Of a DNA stretch of 64,000 nt, positions 56,960-64,000 are shown piece after piece (position 1 is the first letter of the stretch; each line of letters starts with the position of its first letter). Location: positions 1-64,000 of the forward strand of contig JBIOVM010000085.1 of assembly GCA_044867785.1 (NCBI GenBank), given 5' to 3'. Origin of the DNA: DASRDR01 sp044867785 (lineage in GTDB: Bacteria; Methylomirabilota; Methylomirabilia; Rokubacteriales; DASRDR01). A program made the position numbers and the translations under genes. Under the pieces are notes generated by a model that saw only the letters and a program-made list of their open reading frames with translations, did no database searches and was not told where the DNA came from.

Positions 56960-59900
56960 GTGATCGTGGGCGAGAACTCGTCCGGCGAGGCGTCCGTTCC
57001 CTTGGTGGCCGGCCCGGTGGCCGCCCAGCGGGCGCTCATCGAGCTGGCCGAGGTCGCCGGCGCGGGGGCGAGCCTCCCGGCGGTCCTCGAGCGCGTCGCG
57101 CGGGCGGCGGCGACCCTGGTCGCCGACGCGCTGGTCCACGTGTGGATCGCCAGCGAGGACGGGCGGGAGCTCCGGCTGGCCGTCGAGGTCGGAGGACGGC
57201 CGAGGTCGAGCGGGGTCGAGCTGCGCCGGGTCCTGCCGCTCGGCGAGGGCCTCCTCGGCGCGGTCGTGCGGACCGCGGAGCCCGTGATCGTGCCGTCGCT
57301 CGCGGAGGAGTCCCGTCTCGCGAACCCCGCCTGGGCCCGTGATCAGGGCGTCCGCTCGTTCGCCGGCGTCCGGCTGTCGCGCGGAGAGCAAGTGCTCGGC
57401 GCGCTGTGTCTCTTGACCTGGCGGCCGCACGTCTTCTCGCCGCTCGAGGTCGACCTCCTCCGCTCGTTCGGCGCCCATGCCGCGGTCGCCATCGAGGGCG
57501 CGGCGCTCCTCGAGATCGCCGCGAGCCGCCTGCGGCGCCTCGAGACGCTGCGCGAGATCGAGCGGGAGATCTCGGAGCAGCGTGATCCCGAGGCGCTGCT
57601 GGCCACCATCAGCCAGCGCGCCGTCGGGCTGCTGGACGCGGACGCCGGAGGCGTCTACCTCCTCGACGAGACCGGCGCGGTCCTTCGACCGCACGCGGCC
57701 TTCAACTGGCCGGAATGGATGCGGGAGACGTCGGTCGCGATGGGAGAGGGGCCGGTCGGTGCCACGGCGGCTCGGCGCGAAGGGATCCTCGTCGACGACG
57801 TCGCCGGCTCGCCGCCCGCGCCGGCGCCGTTCCGGGATCGGCATCGGGCCATGGCGACCCAACCCCTGATCGCCGGCGCCACGCTGCAGGGCGTGATCGC
57901 CGTCACCCGCGACAAGGCGGGCCGGCCGTTCACGGCGACCGACCTCGCGATCCTCGCCGACTTCGCCATCCAGGCGTCGATCGCCCTGGCGAACACGCGC
58001 CTCCTGCGCCTGGCGTCGGCCCGCGCGGAGCGCGTGAAGGTCGCGGCCCAAGTGGGGCAGATGCTGGCATCGACGCGGGACGCCGATCGGATGGTCGACC
58101 TCATCGCCGACAAGTGCCGCGAGATCCTGGGGGCGGAGGCGTTCGGCTTCTTCCGGCTCGACGGGAACGAACTGCACTACGCCCGGGGCTTCGGGCTCGA
58201 CGACCGGTTCCACCGTATCGCGTTCGGCGAGGGGCTCGTCGGCAAGGCGGCGCTGGAACGCCGGGCGATAGTCTCCGCGGACGTCATGCAGGATCCGGCC
58301 ATCGAGGTGTCGGCGGAGACCCGGGCCCGGATCGCCTCCCTGGGCCTGCGGGCGGTCGTGGCCGTGCCCCTCCTGACGACCGACCGGGTTCTCGGCGTCG
58401 TCGCGATCTACCACCCGACGGGGTACCGGCTCCCGACCGAGGACCGGGAGTTCCTCGAGACGCTGGCCGCGCACGCCGCCGTGTCCCTCGAGAACGCGCG
58501 ACTCTTCGCCGAGACGCGGCGGCGTCAGGAGGAGGCCGAGACCCTCGCCGCCATCACGCGAACCCTGACCGCCTCCCTCGACCTCCGGACGGTGCTGTCC
58601 CGGGTCGCGGCGACCGTGCGCGAGCTCTTCGCCGCGGAAGGCGGCGCGATCGGCCTGGTCACCAAGCGCGGGCCGATGCGACTCGCCGCCCGCGTCGGCC
58701 TCGGCGCGGACACCCTGCGCGGGCTCGTCGTGGCCCCGGGCCAGGGCGTGACCGGCTGGGTGCTCCGCCACGGCCAAGCCTTCCACACGAGGGAGTACGC
58801 CCGCGACCCCCGCATCACGGAAACCATGATCCCCGAGATCGAACAGGCGGGGATCCGCGGGACGATGGCCGTGCCCGTCCGGCTGCAGGATGAGATCGTG
58901 GGGGTGCTCTACGCCTTCTGGAGCGAGCCCAAGACGCTGACGGCCGAGCAGATGAGCCTGGCGGCCGATCTGGCGGGCGTGGCAGCCCTCGCCGTGGCCA
59001 ACGCCCGACTCTACGAGGAAGCCCGGGACCGCGAGGCCGAGGCGCGAGCGCTGTTCGAGGTCGGCCGGCTGATCAGCTCCACTCTGGACCCGGATCGGGT
59101 CTTCGAGCGGATCGTCGAGCGGGTCCTCGAGTTGATGAACGTCCGCGCGTGCGGGATCTTTCGACTCGATCCGGACGGGCTCCTCCGCTACGCGCGCGGA
59201 TCCGGCCTCTCGCCGGAGTTCGTGCGCGAGATCGCCGTGCGTCCCGGGGACGGCACGTCGGGCCGGTCGGTCGCCGAGCGGCGGCCCGTCTGGACGGCCG
59301 AGATCCTCGAGACGGACTTGGTCGAGGATCCGGCCGTGCGCCGGCTGGTCGAGCACGAGGGCTACCGGGCCGTCCTGTCGGTGCCGATCCTGGCGCAGGG
59401 CGCGCCGTTCGGCTGTCTGGCGACCTACTGGTGGGAGCGCCACGAGCCCACGTCCGCCGAGGTCCAGACGCTGACCTCGCTCGCCACCCTCGCGGCCGTG
59501 GCGATCGAGAACGCGCGCCTGTACGACGCGACCCGCCGGCACGTCGAGCGGCTCGAGCGTCTGAGCCGCGTGAATCGCGCCGTGTCCGCGTCCCTGCGGC
59601 TGGACGACGTGCTCGACGAGATCGCCCGCGCGGCCGGAGCGCTGTGCGACGCGCCCCTCGCGACCGTTTGGCTCGCCGACGAGGCCGAGCGCGTCCTCGT
59701 GCGCCGGGCCTTCCACGGGGCGCCGGAGATCCGGGCCGAGATGCCCGACCGCCTCGCCTTCGGCCAGGGCGGCGTGGGACTGGTCGCCGAGCGGCGCCAG
59801 CCCCGGCTGAACGTCGCGGTCGACGGGAACGCCCAGATCGTGGCGCGCGACGCCCTTCTTCGTCACGGCATCCGTGCGTTCAGCGGGCTTCCGGTCATGC

Positions 59901-61234
59901 TGGGCGACCGGCTGCTGGGCATCCTGGCGGTGAGCGGCCGCGGCGACCGGCCGTTCGACGAGGCGGACGAGGCCCTCCTGCAGGCGCTGGTCGGCCAGGC
60001 CGCCGTGGCGATCCAGAACGCCCGCCTGTACGAGGACGCGCGCGCGCACGAGGTCGAGGCCACCCGCACGCTCGAAGAGCTCCGGCGCACCCAGGAGCAG
60101 CTCGTGCGGGTGGAGAAGCTCCGTGCCCTGGGCGAGATGGCGTCGGGCGTGGCGCACGATTTCAACAACGTGCTCGCCGTGATCCTGGGGCGGGTGCAGC
60201 TGCTCCAGCGCAAGCTCCAGGACCCGACCTTCCGGCGGTGGCTTGACATCGTGGAGCAAGCGGCGCTCGACGGCGCGCAGACGGTCCGGCAGATCCAGGA
60301 GTTCACGCGGGTGCGGCGCGACCAGCCGACCCAGACCGTCGACCTGAACCAGGCCGTCCGCGACGCGGTCGAGATGACGCGCGGCCGCTGGCAGGACGAG
60401 CCCCAGTCCCGGGGCGTCACGATCCGCCTCACGCTCGACCTGGGGGTCGTCCCGCCGGTGGATGGCCAGGCGCCGGAGCTGCGGGAGCTCCTGACGAACC
60501 TCGTCGTCAACGCGGCCGAGGCGCTCCCGCGCGGCGGGGAGATCCGGATCGCGACACGGCTCCGGGAGGGGTGGGTCGAGGTCACCGTGGCCGACACCGG
60601 CGTCGGCATGTCGGACTCGGTGCGCCGGCGGATTTTCGAGCCCTTCTTCTCGACCAAAGGGCCGAGCGGCCCCGGGCTCGGGCTCGCCATGGTCTACGGC
60701 ATCGTGTCCCGGCACGGCGGGGAGATCGTGGTGGACACCGCCGAGGGCGTCGGCTCCACGTTCAGCATCCGCCTGCCCGTGGGCAGCGCGACGCATGCGC
60801 CGGAATCGGCCGCCCCGCAGGTGGGCCCCGACTCCGTGCGCGTGCTCGTCATCGACGACGAGCCGTTCGTCCGGGAGACGCTGGAGGAGATTCTGCGCCA
60901 GCAGCATCACGAGGTGGTGGCGGCCGACGACGGAGTGACCGGGCTCGCGCGGTTCCGGGCGGGTGCCTTCGACCTCGTGATGACCGACCTGGCGATGCCC
61001 GGCATGTCGGGCTGGCAGGTGGCGCGCGCCGTGAAGTCGGTGCGTCCGGAGGTGCCGGTGGTGCTGGTCACCGGCTGGGGGGTCGAGGTCGAAGTCGACG
61101 AGCTGCAGGCGCACGGCGTGGATCGGGTGATGACGAAACCGTTCCGGTTCGAGGACGTTCAGGAAGTCGTCGCGAGTTTCCGGGGGCCCGGCGAGCTCGG
61201 CGAGCCCTCGCCGTGGAAGGGGGCCACCTCATGA
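56960..61234 (+). CDS. Giant hybrid histidine kinase with six GAF domains and a receiver domain
   Basis: A 1,424-residue soluble hybrid kinase. Six GAF-like modules can be counted from the repeated ends (VAIEGAALLE, ALANTRLLR, VSLENARLF, AVANARLYEE, VAIENARLYD, VAIQNARLYED) at about residues 178, 350, 515, 680, 855 and 1020. A coiled coil leads to HisKA with phospho-acceptor H1066 (GVAHDFNNVLAVIL), the ATPase (NLVVNAAEALPRGG; DTGVGMSDS; GPGLGLAMVYG) and a receiver with D1343 (MTDLAMPGMSGW). No transmembrane segment or DNA-binding output. GTG 56960 or GTG 56966. Its stop overlaps the ATG of trpD (ATGA). Sister of the kinase at 29560, with two more GAF units. Confidence 0.88.
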   Translation: MIVGENSSGEASVPLVAGPVAAQRALIELAEVAGAGASLPAVLERVARAAATLVADALVHVWIASEDGRELRLAVEVGGRPRSSGVELRRVLPLGEGLLGAVVRTAEPVIVPSLAEESRLANPAWARDQGVRSFAGVRLSRGEQVLGALCLLTWRPHVFSPLEVDLLRSFGAHAAVAIEGAALLEIAASRLRRLETLREIEREISEQRDPEALLATISQRAVGLLDADAGGVYLLDETGAVLRPHAAFNWPEWMRETSVAMGEGPVGATAARREGILVDDVAGSPPAPAPFRDRHRAMATQPLIAGATLQGVIAVTRDKAGRPFTATDLAILADFAIQASIALANTRLLRLASARAERVKVAAQVGQMLASTRDADRMVDLIADKCREILGAEAFGFFRLDGNELHYARGFGLDDRFHRIAFGEGLVGKAALERRAIVSADVMQDPAIEVSAETRARIASLGLRAVVAVPLLTTDRVLGVVAIYHPTGYRLPTEDREFLETLAAHAAVSLENARLFAETRRRQEEAETLAAITRTLTASLDLRTVLSRVAATVRELFAAEGGAIGLVTKRGPMRLAARVGLGADTLRGLVVAPGQGVTGWVLRHGQAFHTREYARDPRITETMIPEIEQAGIRGTMAVPVRLQDEIVGVLYAFWSEPKTLTAEQMSLAADLAGVAALAVANARLYEEARDREAEARALFEVGRLISSTLDPDRVFERIVERVLELMNVRACGIFRLDPDGLLRYARGSGLSPEFVREIAVRPGDGTSGRSVAERRPVWTAEILETDLVEDPAVRRLVEHEGYRAVLSVPILAQGAPFGCLATYWWERHEPTSAEVQTLTSLATLAAVAIENARLYDATRRHVERLERLSRVNRAVSASLRLDDVLDEIARAAGALCDAPLATVWLADEAERVLVRRAFHGAPEIRAEMPDRLAFGQGGVGLVAERRQPRLNVAVDGNAQIVARDALLRHGIRAFSGLPVMLGDRLLGILAVSGRGDRPFDEADEALLQALVGQAAVAIQNARLYEDARAHEVEATRTLEELRRTQEQLVRVEKLRALGEMASGVAHDFNNVLAVILGRVQLLQRKLQDPTFRRWLDIVEQAALDGAQTVRQIQEFTRVRRDQPTQTVDLNQAVRDAVEMTRGRWQDEPQSRGVTIRLTLDLGVVPPVDGQAPELRELLTNLVVNAAEALPRGGEIRIATRLREGWVEVTVADTGVGMSDSVRRRIFEPFFSTKGPSGPGLGLAMVYGIVSRHGGEIVVDTAEGVGSTFSIRLPVGSATHAPESAAPQVGPDSVRVLVIDDEPFVRETLEEILRQQHHEVVAADDGVTGLARFRAGAFDLVMTDLAMPGMSGWQVARAVKSVRPEVPVVLVTGWGVEVEVDELQAHGVDRVMTKPFRFEDVQEVVASFRGPGELGEPSPWKGATS

Positions 61235-62304
61235 GCAGTCCCGTGATCGTCGAGGCCATCCGCGCGCTGATCGAGCGGCGCGACCTGACGCGGCTGGAGG
61301 CGGCGGCCGCCATGGAAGCGCTCATGTCGGGGGCGGCCACCTCCGTGCAAGTCGCGGCGTTCCTCACCGCGCTCCGGATGAAAGGCGAGACCGTGGAGGA
61401 GCTGATCGGGCTCGCCGAGGTCATGCGGCTCAAGGTGGTCCGGGTCCGCACGCGGGGCGACGTGGAGGCGGCGCTGGCCGGCACCGATCGCGAGATGCTC
61501 ATCGACACCTGCGGGACGGGCGGAGACGCATCGGGGACCTTCAACGTGTCCACCGCGACGGCGTTCGTCGTGGCGGGCGCAGGCCTGAAGGTGGCAAAGC
61601 ACGGGAACCGCTCCGTCTCGAGCCTCTGCGGGTCGGCCGACGTGGTCGAGACCCTCGGCGTCAACCTCGACCTCACCCCGGCCAAGGTGGGTCAGTGCAT
61701 CGATCAGGTGGGCATCGGATTCCTCTACGCCCCCCTCCTTCACACCGCGATGAAGCACGTCATGCCCGCCCGCCGGGAGATGGGAATCCGGACCGTCTTC
61801 AACATCCTGGGGCCGCTCACGAATCCCGCCGGCGCCAACGCGCAGGTCATCGGCGTCTACAGCCGGGCCCTCGTCGAGCCGCTTGCCCGGGTCCTCGCCG
61901 AGCTCGGGACGGTCCGCGCGTTCGTGGTGCATGGGGCCGACGGTCTCGACGAGATCTCCACGACCGGCGAGAGCTGGACGGCCGAGGTACGGGAAGGCCT
62001 CGTGCGCACGAGCGCGGTGCGGCCGGAGGACTTCGGCGTGTCGCGGGCGACGATCGCGGACCTTCGAGGCGGGGACCGCGAGGAGAACGCCGAGATCATC
62101 CGGCGGATTCTGGCCGGGGATCCGGGGCCTCGGCGCGACATGGTGGTGGTCAACGCCGGAGCGGCGCTGGTGGCCGGCGCCCGCGCGCGTGACTTCAAGG
62201 AAGCGGCGCAGCTGGCTGCGCACTCGATCGACAGCGGGGCGGCCCGCGGGAAGCTCGAGGCGCTCGTCACGCTCTCGCGCGAGCTCGCCCAGGAGAAGGC
62301 ATAG
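61231..62304 (+). CDS. trpD: Anthranilate phosphoribosyltransferase
   Basis: A 357-residue TrpD, which attaches phosphoribose from PRPP to anthranilate in tryptophan synthesis. The glycine-rich PRPP loop is IDTCGTGGDASGTFNVST (about 90-107), then KHGNRSVSSLCGSADVVE and the Mg-binding DGLDEIS region (about 235). Length is normal, with a slightly longer N-terminal helix bundle. ATG 61231 overlaps the kinase stop by 4 nt; other trp genes are not nearby. An unusual partner for a sensor kinase. Confidence 0.93.
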   Translation: MSSPVIVEAIRALIERRDLTRLEAAAAMEALMSGAATSVQVAAFLTALRMKGETVEELIGLAEVMRLKVVRVRTRGDVEAALAGTDREMLIDTCGTGGDASGTFNVSTATAFVVAGAGLKVAKHGNRSVSSLCGSADVVETLGVNLDLTPAKVGQCIDQVGIGFLYAPLLHTAMKHVMPARREMGIRTVFNILGPLTNPAGANAQVIGVYSRALVEPLARVLAELGTVRAFVVHGADGLDEISTTGESWTAEVREGLVRTSAVRPEDFGVSRATIADLRGGDREENAEIIRRILAGDPGPRRDMVVVNAGAALVAGARARDFKEAAQLAAHSIDSGAARGKLEALVTLSRELAQEKA

Positions 62305-62310
62305 GCGGGA

Positions 62311-62934
62311 ATGGACGCCGGGCCCCTCGGCGCGGCCGCGGCGCTGGCGGTCGCCTCGGGGCTCTCCCTCTACGGAGCCGTCTTCGTCGCCGGCCTGTGC
62401 ATCCGTCTGGGCTGGGTGCAGCTCGGGCCGGCGTACTCGTCCCTCGGCGTTCTGGCCGATCCCGTCGTGCTCGCCGTGGCGGGCGTGCTGTTCGCCGCCG
62501 AGTTCCTGGCCGACAAGATCCCCGTCGTGGACTCCATATGGGACGCGATCCACACCGTGATCCGCCCGGTCGGCGGCGCGCTCCTGGCCAGTCGCGCCCT
62601 GGGCGAGCTGTCGCCGGTCGCCGAGATCCTGGCGCTCCTCCTGCTGGGCGGCGCCACGCTGGCGACGCACGCGGCCAAGGCCACGACTCGGCTGGCGGTG
62701 AACGCCAGCCCCGAGCCGGTCTCGAACGCGCTGGTGAGCCTGGCCGAGAACGGCGTGGTGGCGCTGGTGGTGTGGCTGGCGCTCACGCATCCGTTCCTGG
62801 CGCTCGGGGCGGCGCTCGCCGCGCTCGCCCTGGCGGTGACGCTCCTCGTGTGGCTCGGCCGCCGGGCGGTGGGCGCGATGCGCCGCTCTCGACGCGGCGG
62901 ACAGGCCCGCGCGCCGAACGGCCGCGCCGAGTGA
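62311..62934 (+). CDS. DUF4126-family membrane protein
   Basis: A 207-residue integral membrane protein with five or six hydrophobic segments. The conserved core is FLADKIPVVDSIWDAIHTVI then RPVGGALLA (residues about 66-94), characteristic of DUF4126, followed by AKATTRLAVNASPEPVSNAL and a charged C-terminal tail (RRSRRGGQARAPNGRAE). Function unknown for the family. It begins 6 nt after the trpD stop and is probably cotranscribed. Confidence 0.8.
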   Translation: MDAGPLGAAAALAVASGLSLYGAVFVAGLCIRLGWVQLGPAYSSLGVLADPVVLAVAGVLFAAEFLADKIPVVDSIWDAIHTVIRPVGGALLASRALGELSPVAEILALLLLGGATLATHAAKATTRLAVNASPEPVSNALVSLAENGVVALVVWLALTHPFLALGAALAALALAVTLLVWLGRRAVGAMRRSRRGGQARAPNGRAE

Positions 62935-62969
62935 AACGCGACGTGCGGGCGCATCCACGGCGAAAAAGC

Positions 62970-62999
62970 TTGGCGCGTGCCGCGGCCGATTGTTAGCGT
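62970..62999 (+). promoter_or_regulatory. Putative promoter of the lipoprotein gene
   Basis: TTGGCG (62970-62975), 18 nt, TAGCGT (62994-62999). The start point would fall on ATG 63006, and no Shine-Dalgarno is present. Confidence 0.38.
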
Positions 63000-63005
63000 G
63001 GGCGC

Positions 63006-63434
63006 ATGAGAACAAAGATGCTCGCCACGCTCGCCGTTGCCGTTGCGCTCTCCGCGTGCGCCTCCACCAAGGGCGTCCCGCCGCTCCGCAGCGAGTTCAT
63101 GGACATCCCGCTGCCGAGCGGGCTCGAGTACGTCGCCGATCAGTCGGCGGTGATCGAGTCCGAGACGGTCCGGGCGGCCCGGCTCATGTACTCCAGCAAG
63201 TTCGAGCCGGGGAGCCTGGCGATCTCGATCCAGGAAGGCCTCCTGGGGAACGGCTGGCGCCTCGTTCGCGCGACGTCCTTCCCGACGCTCGGGACGCTCC
63301 AGCTCTACGAGAAGGGCGAGGCGTCCCTCCAGGTGCGGATCTGGGAGGGCGGGGCGTTCAACGGCTCCACCTACGTGGAGCTGAGTGGCACGCGGGCGAC
63401 CGCGCGCGCGAAGACGGCCGCCGCAACCCAGTAG
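63006..63434 (+). CDS. Putative lipoprotein
   Basis: A 142-residue exported protein with a short signal peptide ending in the lipobox LSAC (lipidated cysteine at residue 19). The rest (DIPLPSGLEYVADQSAVIES, SLAISIQEGLLGNGWRLVRA, YEKGEASLQVRIWEGG) looks like a small alpha/beta fold of the DUF4810/putative envelope-lipoprotein kind, without enzyme motifs. Convergent with the last gene of the window. A leaderless start is suggested by the TAGCGT box 12 nt upstream. Confidence 0.7.
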   Translation: MRTKMLATLAVAVALSACASTKGVPPLRSEFMDIPLPSGLEYVADQSAVIESETVRAARLMYSSKFEPGSLAISIQEGLLGNGWRLVRATSFPTLGTLQLYEKGEASLQVRIWEGGAFNGSTYVELSGTRATARAKTAAATQ

Positions 63435-63474
63435 CCGGGCACGCGCGTCCGGAGCGAGGCTTCCCCGCCGCGCG

Positions 63475-63999
63475 TCAGCTCGGGAGTGTCTCGCCGGCCT
63501 CGAGGGCGTCGAGGAGCCGGCCCAGGGGAGCGAGCGCCGCTCGCGCGAGCATGACCCGGTCACGCCGCGCGGCGGCGGCCAGCTCCGCCTCCTGCCTCGC
63601 CGGGGGAAGGGCCGCCAGCCAGCGCGCCGCCGCCTCCCGCGCCATCGGGGCGAGCAGCCCGAGCACCTCCCGCACCAGCCCGTGAGCCACCGCCCGCCTG
63701 CCTCCGACGGGGGCGCCCGCCCATGCCCCCCGGTAGACGCTCGCGAGCTTGGGGGAGAGCCGCAGCGTCGCGCCCCGCGTTTCGACGAGATCGCCGTGCA
63801 CCGGCCCCCACACGAGCGAGCGCTCCGGCCAGACCCGCTCGATCGCGCCGGCGAGAAGCGGGGTCGCTTCGAGCGGGAGAAGCGCGGCGAGCGCCTCGTG
63901 CCAGGGATCGGCCAGCGGGGTCTCTCCGCCCGCATCGGATGCCGGCGCGTAGCGCGCGAGGACCTCGCCCCGCTCGTCCAGCGCCAGGTGGTCCTCCAC
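63475..63999 (-). CDS. Unidentified protein, possibly truncated by the window edge
   Basis: The frame runs from the right edge to a stop at 63475, giving at least 174 residues: MEDHLALDERGEVLARYAPA, then ASDAGGETPLADPWHEALAA and onwards, rich in alanine, leucine and arginine with long helices toward the end. The GTG at 63999 may be an internal codon and the real start may lie outside. I do not recognise the family; no catalytic motif stands out. Confidence 0.5.
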   Translation of the reverse strand: MEDHLALDERGEVLARYAPASDAGGETPLADPWHEALAALLPLEATPLLAGAIERVWPERSLVWGPVHGDLVETRGATLRLSPKLASVYRGAWAGAPVGGRRAVAHGLVREVLGLLAPMAREAAARWLAALPPARQEAELAAAARRDRVMLARAALAPLGRLLDALEAGETLPS

Positions 64000-64000
64000 C

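Noticed and set aside
60121..60200. GVAHDFNN segment considered a recent duplication (gene conversion) between the two kinases
   Set aside because: The motif is a conserved H-box in this kinase class; flanking DNA differs in codons, so no recent conversion is needed.
56750..61114. 1,454-codon open frame on the minus strand
   Set aside because: Mirror of the six-GAF kinase, made only of Arg/Asp/Gly/Pro-rich text with no recognisable motif.
1..64000. tRNA, rRNA, CRISPR array, insertion sequence, prophage
   Set aside because: None seen: no cloverleaf-like sequence with CCA or T-loop in the gaps, no regular direct repeats with spacers, and no transposase or phage protein among the translations.

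Overview
The window is very G+C-rich bacterial chromosome (roughly 70% by eye), about 90% coding and mostly read on the + strand, with many GTG starts and many 1-8 nt overlaps between consecutive genes. There is no phage, insertion sequence, CRISPR array, rRNA or tRNA that I can support. The gene mix (aerobic CoA-dependent aromatic degradation, CoA transferases, many 2-hydroxyacid and acyl-CoA enzymes, very large GAF-domain histidine kinases, a TtuA-type tRNA thiolase) suits a versatile soil or subsurface heterotroph such as the uncultured Rokubacteria/Methylomirabilota group. That placement is an inference and no marker gene here proves it.

Left part (1-18.3 kb): a two-subunit CoA transferase, a decayed FAD oxidoreductase, an ICL/PEPM-family lyase, an MBL-fold protein, a nitrilase-family amidohydrolase and a SnoaL-like protein precede the best-defined pathway. 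That is an apparent operon from 6.4 to about 15-18 kb: hcrC-hcrA-hcrB (4-hydroxybenzoyl-CoA reductase type, with the diagnostic extra [4Fe-4S] loop in HcrB), a nitroreductase, boxC and boxB (ring cleavage of 2,3-epoxybenzoyl-CoA and benzoyl-CoA epoxidation), an XRE-cupin regulator, a PhzF-like protein, a PaaK-like aryl-CoA ligase and a 2-hydroxyacid dehydrogenase. The logic is aryl acid to aryl-CoA, dehydroxylation to benzoyl-CoA, then the box epoxide route. boxA and boxD are not in the window.

Sulfur/redox part (18.3-24.5 kb): a ThiS/TtuB-like carrier overlaps ttuA (tRNA 2-thiolation), followed by an MBL hydrolase. On the opposite strand lies prx - tiny Tat-like ORF - dsrE - MFS transporter - MBL/rhodanese fusion. 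The dsrE gene has an in-frame TGA exactly at its redox cysteine position (UxxC), continues to a natural stop, and has a SECIS-like hairpin after the TGA: a candidate selenoprotein.

Middle part (24.6-36 kb): a 1,399-residue regulator joining a sigma-54-activator AAA+ domain, a Fis helix, a degenerate cyclase domain, a second AAA ATPase and TPRs; a HAD phosphatase; a four-GAF hybrid kinase; a 27-residue desulforedoxin-like microprotein with its own promoter; a hydroxyacid dehydrogenase, a PfkB kinase and a class IV aminotransferase. Then come a UvrD-type helicase-nuclease with an Fe-S cluster motif, Spy/CpxP-like periplasmic proteins, an ACT protein and a His-rich secreted protein with a clear terminator.

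Right part (41-64 kb): a PLP desulfhydrase/deaminase, an Ldh-family dehydrogenase, a rhodanese, an enoyl-CoA hydratase, a CaiB-type CoA transferase and an SDR; a sugar-type ABC importer without its ATPase, MaoC, a frameshifted small gene, a GH88 unsaturated glucuronyl hydrolase and a HAD hydrolase; apt, hydroxyacyl-CoA and acyl-CoA dehydrogenases; a six-GAF hybrid kinase overlapping trpD; a DUF4126 membrane protein, a lipoprotein and an unidentified edge gene. Several genes have a TANNNT box 11-16 nt before the start codon and no Shine-Dalgarno sequence, suggesting leaderless mRNAs.
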